Source of the DNA: Coprinus comatus
Taxonomy: Eukaryota; Basidiomycota; Agaricomycetes; Agaricales; Agaricaceae
Reading direction: 5' to 3'
DNA length: 64,000 nt
NCBI GenBank assembly: GCA_034638255.1
Contig: JAWPGT010000005.1
Location: forward strand, 310,001-374,000
A program made the position numbers and the translations under genes. Below, in pieces: positions 22,772 to 33,000 of the stretch (positions are counted from its first letter, which is position 1; every line of letters begins with the position of its first letter). The notes beneath the pieces were generated by a model, which did no database searches, was not told the origin of the DNA, and was given only the letters and a program-made list of their open reading frames with translations.

Positions 22772-24477
22772 ATGTCTGCCAACGACGCTGTAAATGCTGC
22801 TGCTGCATCTCTTGCCGCCGCTTCTTTGTAGGTATTAACATCCAAAGGTGAAAACAAACCATTAATGTTTCTTGTGCCTCAGAAACCAAGCACAAACCCA
22901 GCCTCCCGCCCCGAAAATGCAACCCCACGAACAGGTTGTCACTCCATGGGACGTGCAGGGTTCTGTCTCTGCGACGGCCAACTGCAGGCAATAGATTACA
23001 ACAAACTCGTCGATCAGTTTGGGACACGAAATGTCGATGCTGCCCTCTTGGAGCGCTTTGAACGTTTGACTGGCCGAAAACCCCATATCTTCCTCAGACG
23101 AGGCATGTTCTTCTCCCATAGGTTCGCCCAACGTTCCTTTCCGTATTCACTTGACTTATCATTGAAAGTCAGAGAATTCGATAAAATTTTGGATCGCTAC
23201 GAACAAGGTAAACCCTTCTTCCTTTACACGGGTAGAGGGCCTAGCAGCGATAGTATACATCTTGGACACACTGTTCCATTCGTCTTCACCAAGTAAGTGA
23301 TAACTAGTGTTTGTTTTTCTGTCTAATAATAGCTACATAGGTGGCTGCAAGACGTCTTCCAATGCCCGCTGGTCATTCAGCTTACTGGTGAGTGCTTTGT
23401 CTAAATAGACATTCTTCTCCATTCCAACCAGCGACTAGACGATGAAAAGTTTTTATTCAAACATCAACTAAAGCCCGAGCAAACGCAGAAATATTCAAGA
23501 GAGAACGCGAAGGATATCATCGCATGTGGATTTGATCTCGAACGCACCTTTATTTTTAGTAATTATGCATACATGGGCGGTCCCTTCTATGAAAATGTTT
23601 CCAGAATCTCCAGACAAATTACCTACAACCAAGTGAAAGCTACCTTTGGTTTCAACGAATCGTCAGTACTCTTTATATATTCCCAGCTGAAATGATATTT
23701 AATGAAAAAAATTCACAGAGATAACATAGGCAAAGTCCATTTCGCAGCTATTCAAGCAGCACCCTCGTTCTCGAATTCATTCCCCCATATATTTGGCACG
23801 ATTTCAAACATACCCTGTCTCATCCCCTGTGCTATTGATCAAGACCCCTACTTCCGTTTGACTCGAGATATCGCTGGAAAGCTGAAATACCCCAAACCCA
23901 CTCTATTGCACTCTAAATTCTTCCCTGCTTTGCAAGGTCCTCAAACAAAAATGAGTGCCAGCGATCCCAACAGCAGTATATTTATGACCGACACAATGAA
24001 TCAGATCAAAAATAAAATTAATCGTCATGGGTTCTCTGGTGGTCAAGAAACTGAGGAAGAGCATAGACGCCTCGGTGGTAATACTGATGTTGACGTCTCC
24101 TATCAATACCTTTCGTTTTTGCTAGAGGACGACGAAGAACTAGAACGCATTGGTCAGGTAAGCTTTAGTGAGACTAGTAAAAATGTTCATCTATTCACAT
24201 AAACCATCTAGGAATATCGTGCTGGTACTCTATTAACCGGACAACTCAAGGCCAAATGTATTGCGGAACTGCAACGATTTGTTGGTGATTTCCAACAGGT
24301 GAATCATCGTATCGGTTATTTCACACGTACACACATACTAATTATATGCAATTTCAGCGCCGAAAGCAAGTTACCGAAGCTGATGTAGATGCCTTCATGA
24401 GCACAAACCGTACTGTCACATCAACGGTTGGGAAATGTCAAGCTCCTCCTCCAACTGAATCTAGTGCGCCGAATTAA
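22772..24477 (+). CDS. WRS1: Cytosolic tryptophanyl-tRNA synthetase, with an apparent 1-base frame break
   Basis: Class I aminoacyl-tRNA synthetase that charges tRNA-Trp in the cytosol. ATG 22772 begins [18 protein letters not shown]. Eukaryotic TrpRS features: [33 protein letters not shown], the ATP-site HIGH variant IHLGH in [54 protein letters not shown], and the KMSKS variant KMSAS ([16 protein letters not shown]). The stop is at 24475-24477. Between VSA and QLQAIDY the frame shifts: the literal frame meets TAG at 22992. One extra G near 22,973 (GCGAC to GCGGAC) would restore [12 protein letters not shown]. The alternative is an unusually short 35-bp intron (22953-22987) that would remove conserved residues. 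An intron near 23,120-23,170 is 51 bases and stop-free. Confidence 0.92.
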
Positions 24478-24544
24478 GGCTGATCCGTATATGTAATACA
24501 TGGAATTGCACTATTATATGTGCTTAGCTAAAACTAATGTGATT

Positions 24545-25581
24545 TCATGTCGAATTCAACTTTCCGTCTGCCGCTTTCCCATTCAATGTGTGGGTCCAGT
24601 CAAACAATGGTTGGTGGTGACCTTTAGTCCAGCTATCCAATGCCTTCAAAGTTGCCTCTCCCCAATCAAAAGTTGATTGTTCGTTGATGTTAGCGGGGCC
24701 ATCTACAAATGTGATTATGTGCTGACTCTTGGTATTAATGAACCCCTCCGTGGTCGAATTTTGAATGAGTTGGCGTAAGGGATCCCAGAATCCTAGTACA
24801 TTGACAAGAATGATAGCTAGTATTTGTATTTTGAGTATTGAGATACTGTGGACAGCAAAGCGATAAAACATACGTTTATCATGGATACCAAGCTGAGTCC
24901 AAGTTGTCACTTCTAGCACCTAGTTGAATACTCAACACAAAATGTAATCCTTGTTAACAATGTTGTACGCACCTCTTCAAATGTACCAAAACCTCCAGGT
25001 AACCCCACGAAGCCATCGACTCGTTTCGCCATCTCAACTTTACGTTCGTGCATTGACTGTACTACAAGCTACAGTATCCCATCACATATATCAGATTCTG
25101 TCATAATGGCTGATTTGTGATATACTTACAGTTTCTACCTAAAATCACCCAATGCTGATCGTAAGATCATACAGTTGTCCGGATCTTGGGAAGCGTACCG
25201 TTTCTCGTCCTTGTTCCTCTAGATCCACTCTCAGGGTCTTTTCAGCATCACCTTTAGCCTTTTCTCCTCCGGAGATGACCATAGCGTATGGTACCACGCC
25301 AGTTACTTTTCCTCCATGTTCTAAAGCTGCTCCTGATACGATCCCCATGATTCCTTTTGAGCCTCCACCATAGACAAGACGACGATTTTGAAGCGCAATG
25401 GCTTTTCCTACAGCTGTATGAGTTTAATGAAATTGTTTTTTTTTTTTTTTGGATATAGGGGAATACTGTACATACAGCGTGCAGCATCAGCGTATTCTTG
25501 TTTTGTACCAGTAGAAGCACCGCAGTAGACAGCAACGGCGGCTTTCAGGCCTGTATCTTCAAACGAGATTTTGGCAGTCAT
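24545..25581 (-). CDS. LOG-family cytokinin-activating phosphoribohydrolase
   Basis: Member of the LOG (lonely guy) family, formerly annotated as lysine decarboxylase. The reaction is hydrolysis of cytokinin nucleoside 5'-monophosphates, or more generally of nucleotide N-glycosidic bonds, to the free base. ATG 25581 begins [20 protein letters not shown]. The family motifs are [34 protein letters not shown] (with the conserved Arg-Lys) and [20 protein letters not shown], the PGGxGTxxE nucleotide-binding signature. The conserved end includes VLGFWDPL. The introns include one with a T-run near 25,438. It is convergent with TrpRS (67 bp between stops) and tandem behind twinfilin (141 bp). In a fungus the substrate may be a purine nucleotide rather than a hormone. 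Confidence 0.88.
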
Positions 25582-25722
25582 GAGTAGATCTTTAGTATGT
25601 TTTAAGATAAGGGTATGTCAGATATTGAAATCGAGCCTCTAGGAAAACATGATCCGCAAGGTTGATGGCAAATATATTCCATGATGTAATTTACAATAAT
25701 CTCGGGTTTTAATCATGTTTAA

Positions 25723-26999
25723 CTACCGCCTTCTTGGTGGGCCTTTGGGTTTGGCAAAAGGTTTTGGGCCGGAATTTATTTCTACTGAAGTAGCAATGCC
25801 TCCTTCTTCAGCCTTGAGCCTGAGCTCGTCGATAATATATTCCTCGGTGAGTTCCCGAGGTTCCGAAGTTTCAATTTTGCGTGAATTGAGGATGACTGCT
25901 GGAGCCGCGGCAGATAGTAGATCTTTGATCCCAAGCCAGGTTGAAGTCTTTCCCGAGGAATACAGCATACGGTGCTTAACAGGAGATTTCGAAGGACAGG
26001 AATAAATGAAGACTAGCAAAGAATTAGAATGTGATGGTGTTGTGTACTAAAGAGTATCATACCGAGTTCACGTCGAGGAGGGGTTGTGAGCAATTGTGGC
26101 CATGCAAAGAACGCATAAGTAGGCTCGTCGTCGGGAATCGCGGAAGCTAAGTCATGGATGGAAACATCTGAGCTAGTGTTTTGTAATTGAAGGGTCTCTG
26201 TTTGAGGATCAACGGTCTGTTGGTCATCTGGTATTCAATGTTTGAGATGATAAAGAAGGGGGAAGTCAACCAACCATTACGATCACTGCACAGTCGTTTC
26301 CTCGCGCAAGTTGAACCAAAGCGTCCTCAAGCTCTGGAGTCCATTTAAAGCCTACTTTTGCACCGACGTGGCTTGTACGGACACGACTTGCACTGTACGA
26401 AGCGGTACTGTTCTCGGCAGCACGCAAATCTGACATTTCTTGTTCACGAGCCGAGAGTGGTTTAGGGGCTGCGAGATGCAGTAGATGGGCCTGATATGCT
26501 TCTGGAGTCAAATCGGACTTGGATGTCGCAAAGATGGAGTCTGTGAAGACGGTAGAGCCGAGGGATTTAAGGAGGGCTGCTCGTGTTGAAGCATAGAGCA
26601 TCTAGGATCTCTGTTACAATATATCGAGAGTGATATTTGGTTGAGGTGTAGATACCTTGTCTCGAACTTTAGCATTCTCTGGGACATAATAGAATACAAT
26701 CCAGTCTGGAGACGGACGATCGAGTTTTGCCAATACGTAGGCTGGGATATCGTCTACAAGTACATCATTCTGCTGGAGCTTTGGAAGATCTTGGTAGAGA
26801 GTGCCGGTTGGTGGTATGGAAAGATCGAGGACGAGAGATTCTAGAGAGTAGGATAAGTAGAGGGTGCTTTAATTATGTGTGTGAAGACAGGACCCTGTTG
26901 GATGACGACCTTGAGAAAGCGGACGTCGTGTGAGTCGACGGCGTGTGCAAAGTGAGCGGTGAGATCAGGGGAGACGGTGATACCTGAGGAGGCAGACAT
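25723..26999 (-). CDS. Twinfilin-like actin-binding protein with two ADF-H domains
   Basis: Actin-monomer-sequestering and filament-capping protein of the ADF/cofilin superfamily. ATG 26999 begins MSASSGITVSPDLTAHFAHA. The first ADF-H repeat includes FLKVVIQQE, DYIPAYVLAKLD-like residues and PSPDWIVFYYVPENAKVRDK. The second includes VGFKWTPELEDALVQLA, DEPTYAFFAWPQ and ELVFIYSCPSKSPVKHRMLY followed by SSGKTSTWLGI, the latter typical of the C-terminal actin-binding helix. Two consecutive ADF-H domains with a short basic tail (PKPFAKPKGPPRRR) match twinfilin. The last intron uses a GTTGAC donor inferred from frame. It starts only 38 bp from the divergent FYVE gene. Confidence 0.87.
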
Positions 27000-27037
27000 G
27001 GTGGTTGATGGAGACTTGCGGTCTACCCCACACCACC
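27000..27037. promoter_or_regulatory. 38-bp gap between divergent start codons
   Basis: Only 38 bp separate the ATG of twinfilin (26999, minus) and the ATG of the FYVE gene (27038, plus). The core promoters must therefore overlap the partner's coding region, or the transcripts overlap at their 5' ends. Confidence 0.7.
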
Positions 27038-29486
27038 ATGCCTGATCCCACCACTCCCCGTATTCCCTACCAGGCTTACAAGGTCCGTCTCTCACACCCT
27101 CTGCCGCCTCTGCTGACCGCTGCCCACAGTCCAAGCGTCACTCCCAACACCAACTCCCGCCCACAACACCAGAGGAGCCCAGGGATGACGACCTTTCCCC
27201 AAGCATTGTCTTGGCCCCTCCCTCTCCTGTTGCTTGTGGCCTGCCATCGCCCCCAGCTTCTAGCCATTCTCGTGAATCTCTAGACTCTCCTGCTGACACC
27301 TCACAACACCCCAACGTCACAACTCATTCTGCTAACCCATCCACCTCTTCATCGGTCTCACTGGATTCTCCAGCTTCATCGCGTACAGCCCGTAAATCCT
27401 CAAAATTCAGGCACATCCCTTTGCGCAAACCACCACAGGCTCCATCATCTCCTTTAGCCTCTGGACATTCTCGGCCAGGCTCAAATGCATCACTCCCAGG
27501 CCCCCAGCTTGCCATCAATGCAGCACCTCTATCTACCCTTGCCCTGCAGTCTGAGCCCTCACTCCCGACACTCGCAGCGGCGAAAACGGCATCACCTGCT
27601 GCGGAAGATAAGCCTTTACCACCCGAACCGGCTCCAAAGCCCATGCGTCCGACTAGTTCGTTGCCCGCAGCATCCGTTAGCCACAGCACTTCGCTTTCGT
27701 CTGATATCTCGTCAAAACCTGAACACAGATCCGTGGCTTCTCGTCCTCCCAACAAACTCCCTTATAGACCCGGCTTCCAACCAAAGGGAGTCTGTTGGCA
27801 GCGGACCGACGAATTCTTGGCCCTCCGCAAATCCAAACGAGATGGTGAAGGCGAGAACGATGGAAAGAAGCGAGTAGAAAGGAACAAATTAGAAAGACGC
27901 CTGGAGAAACTCATTAATCTCCATTTTCCTACCCACACCGAAGGAAGGTCATCCATTAATACTAGTGATTCACCCAAACGCAGACCGCCGACGTCTCGTA
28001 GTCTTGAAAGACGATCATCATCAATATTTGACTCGGACACCCTCAAGAACTTTAACATTCGTGATGTTGGTGGTTTGTGGAAAAATATGATTACTGCTAA
28101 TTTAGCCGATGGGGGTACGGATATTAGGGGTCAGTTATTGCGCTTACAAACTGTCTGGACAAATACTGACATAATTACAGCAATGGAGCAAAGAATCACA
28201 CCTTGGGAAGAAGATTCGAGTGTCTCAAAGTGTCCCCTATGCGTGTATGTTTTACCCCACAGCTCTTATGCAACCCACCTGCTCAATGATCACTTCATGC
28301 AGGACTTCATTCCATCCCTTAACCAACAGGAAACATCACTGTCGATTGTGTGGGCGGATTATATGTTCCTTGCCACCTAAACAACCACAAAGACCAGAAA
28401 CATGCTCCATTTTATTTGTGGTTGACTCCAAGACAAGAAAGATTGAAGAGGTTGGTGAAGGTGTTGATTATGGTGTCAGAAAACGACGGAATGCTTCCAT
28501 TTCAAACACGGTAGATTTAGATAGTGAGGAAAAATTCTTGAAAGGGGTACGACTGTGTCGAGAATGCAGACCGATTCTCTTGTGGGTGTTCCACTACCTC
28601 ACTCTTCATTATTCTTTGTAGCTATACTGAATAATTCTTACAGACGACAGCAATACCTACAAGAACGAGCTCACACACCAACATTTGTTAGGCTCCATGA
28701 TGTACGTATGAATAACACTTTATTCTTGTTCCTTATCCCTAATTATATGTACCCCAGGCATTCGTAACATTAGAAAACGAGATTGATGCAGCACTTCCTC
28801 AATTCCAAGAACTAATACTCGCACTCAGGTTTGTCATGCTTGTATAGCACACCTGACCTGACTGTTAACAACAATGCCCTACATAGTCATAATAATCAAC
28901 CTACTAAAGAAGCTTCGGCTGCTCGTAAACGTATACTTGAAGCATTTGCTCAATACGACGCTCTTGCAAAAAAAATAAAACAATTACCTTGTCCCAACGG
29001 ACCTGGAAGTTCTCAAGATCGTATACAATCCGCAATTCTAATGCGGGCTAATCTTTTTTTACAAAAGAATATGTTTCCTCTACAGGTAAGTAATTATTTC
29101 TTTCTTTTTTTTGAACAGAACGAAACCCATACCTCACCGTATAGTCATTACCAACTCCATCCCGTGGTGAAAAGAGCAAATCTTTATCTCCTACCAACGG
29201 TACACCAGAACCCGAAATATCAACATCAACATCTCAGCACCTTAATAATAATGGTACTAATGAATTAGATTCAGCACTTGCTCATAAACTTCAACCTTTA
29301 CTTGAACAAGAAGCACTTCTTGAAACATTTGTCGAAGAAGCTAAAGCACAAAGGAAATTTGAAGATGTGAAAACTCTTAAAACGAATTTACAAGAAATTA
29401 GAAGAGAGATTGAGATTTTATTGGATGGTGTGGATGTGAATAGTATGAATAGGAATAGGAATAGTAAGGGAAAGGGTAGGGGTTAA
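27038..29486 (+). CDS. VAC1/PEP7-rabenosyn-type FYVE protein (Rab5 effector)
   Basis: Endosomal tethering factor that binds PI3P through a FYVE finger and acts with Rab5 and Vps45 in Golgi-to-endosome transport. ATG 27038 begins MPDPTTPRIPYQAYK. A Ser/Pro-rich N-terminal region of some 200 residues precedes the Vac1 signature PYRPGFQPKGVCWQRTDEFL. The FYVE finger runs CPLC, SFHPLTNRKHHCRLCGRIIC, a Cys in PETC, and CREC. The conserved RKHHCRLCG is present. A long insert (about 50 residues) separates the sixth ligand from CREC. The C-terminal coiled region LEQEALLETFVEEAKAQRKF resembles the rabenosyn Rab-binding domain. It ends KGKGRG, stop 29484-29486. The GTATGT donor after TGCGT near 28,243 is inferred from the FYVE frame. 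Confidence 0.88.
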
Positions 29487-30018
29487 GGGTGGGTGCTACT
29501 AAGAGTATTCGTAGTCTTTATAGTGCTTTCGTGATAACACTGGGTAATACGGAGAAAGGAGGTAGAAAGTAATGAAGGGTCAAGTCTTGCATTACGGGAG
29601 AAATTACTCTTTAGATGTGTAGTGTCTGCAGAGTTTTCGCTATCCTTAATGATGGCGTCCATGATTGTTCATGGTTAAATTTATTTTCTCGTTTGAATTG
29701 ATCAATTCGTTGACTCTTATTTTTGTTATACATGTGAGTTACCATTGCTAGTTCCAAGTCTAGCCTCTCAAATGTGGGTTGCTGCTTACTCTTGTTATGT
29801 ACAACGCTGGAGATGATTGAGTGATATCATCTGCTAGTAGATAATTCAAAGTTAATGGTACACCGCATCCACATAGACAAGTTTCGTATCAGTGCTTTTC
29901 CATAATTACGTTGTTACATTAGCAATGGATGAGGAAATCTTTTGTACAGTACAATTCATTCAAAGCGTAAGCTATGGATGTAAGGAGTGAATAATAAAAT
30001 AAATCTGAGATCGAGAAA
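29487..30018. other. Convergent intergenic region
   Basis: AT-rich stretch between the convergent FYVE and MOT1 genes, presumably holding both 3' ends. No gene, repeat or RNA gene was seen. Confidence 0.5.
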
Positions 30019-33000
30019 TTATCTGCCCAAAGACCCTATGAAACTTGATAAATCTAATCCCTCATATTCTTCCTCTGTGGGAAGGTCCTCGAGGCCCTGA
30101 AGGACATTCTTTTGGGATACTGCCTTGTTCGCTTCCTTGGTAGCCACCGCCGCGTCTTCTTCTTCAGTAGTGAGGCGGAAGAGGTCGAGTACAAGGTCAG
30201 TATCCATGGATGCGAGACCAGAGTTTTGTTGCGTGACGACCGAATTTGCAATATTGAGCTTGAAACGCTGGAGACTGATTTTTGTTAGTGAACTAGCACA
30301 CCGAATTCCATGCGAAATACATACCCCATGATTTTCTCTTCCAAGGTACTCTTGGTAATGAGACGGTACACGTTAACCACCTTCTTCTGACCAATGCGAT
30401 GGGCACGGTCCATGGCTTGCAAATCTTTCATCGGGTTCCAATCATGCTCAACAAAAATGACTGTATCGGCACCCGTCAACGTGAGGCCCAATCCTCCAAC
30501 ATGTGTAGTGAGTAATAGGCAATCGATACTCGGGTCTGAGTTGAATGTCTGGACAATCGCATGCCGCTTATTTGCATCTGTGCCGCCATCAAGGCGCATA
30601 TACGTCACGGAAGGCATATGTGCCTTGAAGAGATCAGTTTCTATGATGTCAAGCATTTGCTTCATTTGACAGAATATCAAAACGCGATGCTGGGAGAATC
30701 CACTGTTCGAATCGGAAACAGAATCAGTTGTGTCGTTTTTGTCACCGTGGCCACCAATGCCACAGTCAATCAATAGTTGCCTAATGCAATATTAGCTTTT
30801 CCAAGGTCACTGTAGAAAAAGAAGAAGCTCACTTAAGGGCGAGAAGTTTTGGTGCTTGATGTATGTCACTGAGCGGAGTGGGTTGAAGGCCAGCCTTTTC
30901 AAACGCAACATTAATAGCGGCTTGGTCAGTCTTGAGAACCAGGGCCGGGTGGTTGCACAATTTCCGGAGATATTGCAATGACTGGAAGACATGTTGTTGG
31001 CCGGTATCTCCTTTAGTTGTCGCTGGCTTCTTGCGGATCGTGTCTTCTGCAGAAGCCCGAGCTTTAGAGTTTGAGAAGTCGTCATATAGATACCTTTGCA
31101 GTTCTGAAAGCTCGCAATAGTAATCTTGAATGATCTTGGGGGGCAGATCATTCAACACATCTTCCTTGAGGCGCCGCAGGAGGAAAGGTAGAACTTGTTT
31201 GTGCAATGCTTCTAGTGCCAAAGCCGCTGAGGACGGGTTAGCACAGGTTCAGCTGAGGAGGATATATAGATACTCACCCGCTTCGCCGTTCTTAGCTTTG
31301 CCGTCACGATTCGCTAGTATGGGTTTCCCAAATCGCTCATTAAAGGATGTTTCTGTCCCAAGGAAACCTGGCATCAGGAAATCAAAAAGACTCCAGAGTT
31401 CCAATACATTATTTTGGATAGGTGTTCCGGACAGTATCAGGCGATGTTGTGCCCGAATGCATTTGACTGCTTTCGTGAGCTTAGTCTTCGCGTTTTTTAT
31501 GACATGACCTTCATCTAGGATGCAATACAGCCAATTGAGATGCTCTAGGTTACCAATGTCGTTACGGACTACCTCATAGGAAGTAATCACAACATCAAAT
31601 TGGTTTAGTCTTGGAATCATTTTAGTACGCTCGCGTGAGTTGCCGGTGTATAGGAAGGGTCTGAGATTATCGACATATTTGAGAATTTCGTAATACCAAT
31701 GGCCAGTCAGCGTAGGTGGGCAAATAATGAGGGAGGGAAGGTGAATGGCATCTGGAGACTTGGTTTCGCGGTATCGCTGGGTACGTTCATGATGTTTACT
31801 TGCAAGTATACATATCGATTGGAGGGTTTTCCCAAGCCCCATATCTAATATTACGCGTTAAGCTAAACTTCACGAAAAAGGAATTAATGATTTACCATCA
31901 CAAAGAATTCCGTGTAACTGGTATTTGGCTAAGAAGGCTAACCAGTTGACACCTTCTTGTTGATACTTGCGAAGATCAGCCTTAATGGGGACAGGAATTT
32001 CATACTTTGCGACTTTGCTACCATCGAGGAGTTGTGCCAAAAATTCGCGCTCTGATTCACGCTTCTGAAGCAACTCGACCGGGAAAGAAGGGGGGTCTGG
32101 TAGGCCAGCCTGGTGAATTGTCAATGCCAATAATTAGAAATTGGGGGCGGCAAACAAACCTCTAATGGGACCATCTTCACTAACGAAGCAAATGTATTGG
32201 TAGACGTAGCCCTGATATCATCATCTGGGTCACTCATGCGGCCGAGGACAGGTACGACTAAGAAAATGACATATGGCAAAGCTTTGATGTCTAAACGCTG
32301 AACGATATCTTGTAGGTATATGTTAGTATCACTTGGACACATATGTATAGATGTGCTGCTCACGGAAAATCAATTCAGTTGCGCCTTGCCGATTAGCTAG
32401 GGTTAGTGGATCACCCAATAGCGGAACGATGTTCTCGATGACATAACGCATGGCTTCAGCAGTCATAACGTCACAGATAGTAGCAAAACATCTTGCGGCA
32501 GATTGTCGTATGATTGCAAAGCGGCTGCGGAGCGCAAGGTCCATCATTGGTAAGATACTTCCCAGATGAGGCCACAATCCCGATTCAAATGTTGGTGCAA
32601 CAGCCTCGAGAACACTCAGCGAATCGATTACATCTTGTCCATATTGTTTCTCAATCAATATATCAGATTGTTCAACGTGCTCTGTAAATTGTTAGAAATG
32701 TAGTTATATATGTATTGATATTTCTTACCATTTTGGAAGGTACTCAAAAGACCGCCTGCCATGGATTGCCACATGTTTGGGATAATATTAAGTAGCTCAG
32801 AGCCAAATTTAGCTGATAGTTGGTTGAAAGCGAAGCTTGCTCCTCGTCGCGAAAGGCGGGCCTTTTTGTTCTCCGCAGACATTTCTCCTTCTGTGCCTTT
32901 GAGCAAAGCATTGGCCGATTCTTTTTCTTTCTGGTTTCGACTAGTAGAAGCTCGGAACGACAATATACCGTCCGTATGGTTGCGATTGAAGGCAAAGGTG

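Noticed and set aside
22953..22987. 35-bp intron as the explanation of the TrpRS frame break
   Set aside because: Borders are GT-AG and frame is kept, but the length is below usual fungal introns and it would delete residues conserved in the family, so a missing base is preferred. Kept as the alternative.
27324..27755. 143-codon minus-strand frame opposite the FYVE gene
   Set aside because: Complement of the Ser/Pro-rich N-terminal region; Gly/Glu-rich shadow with no family match.
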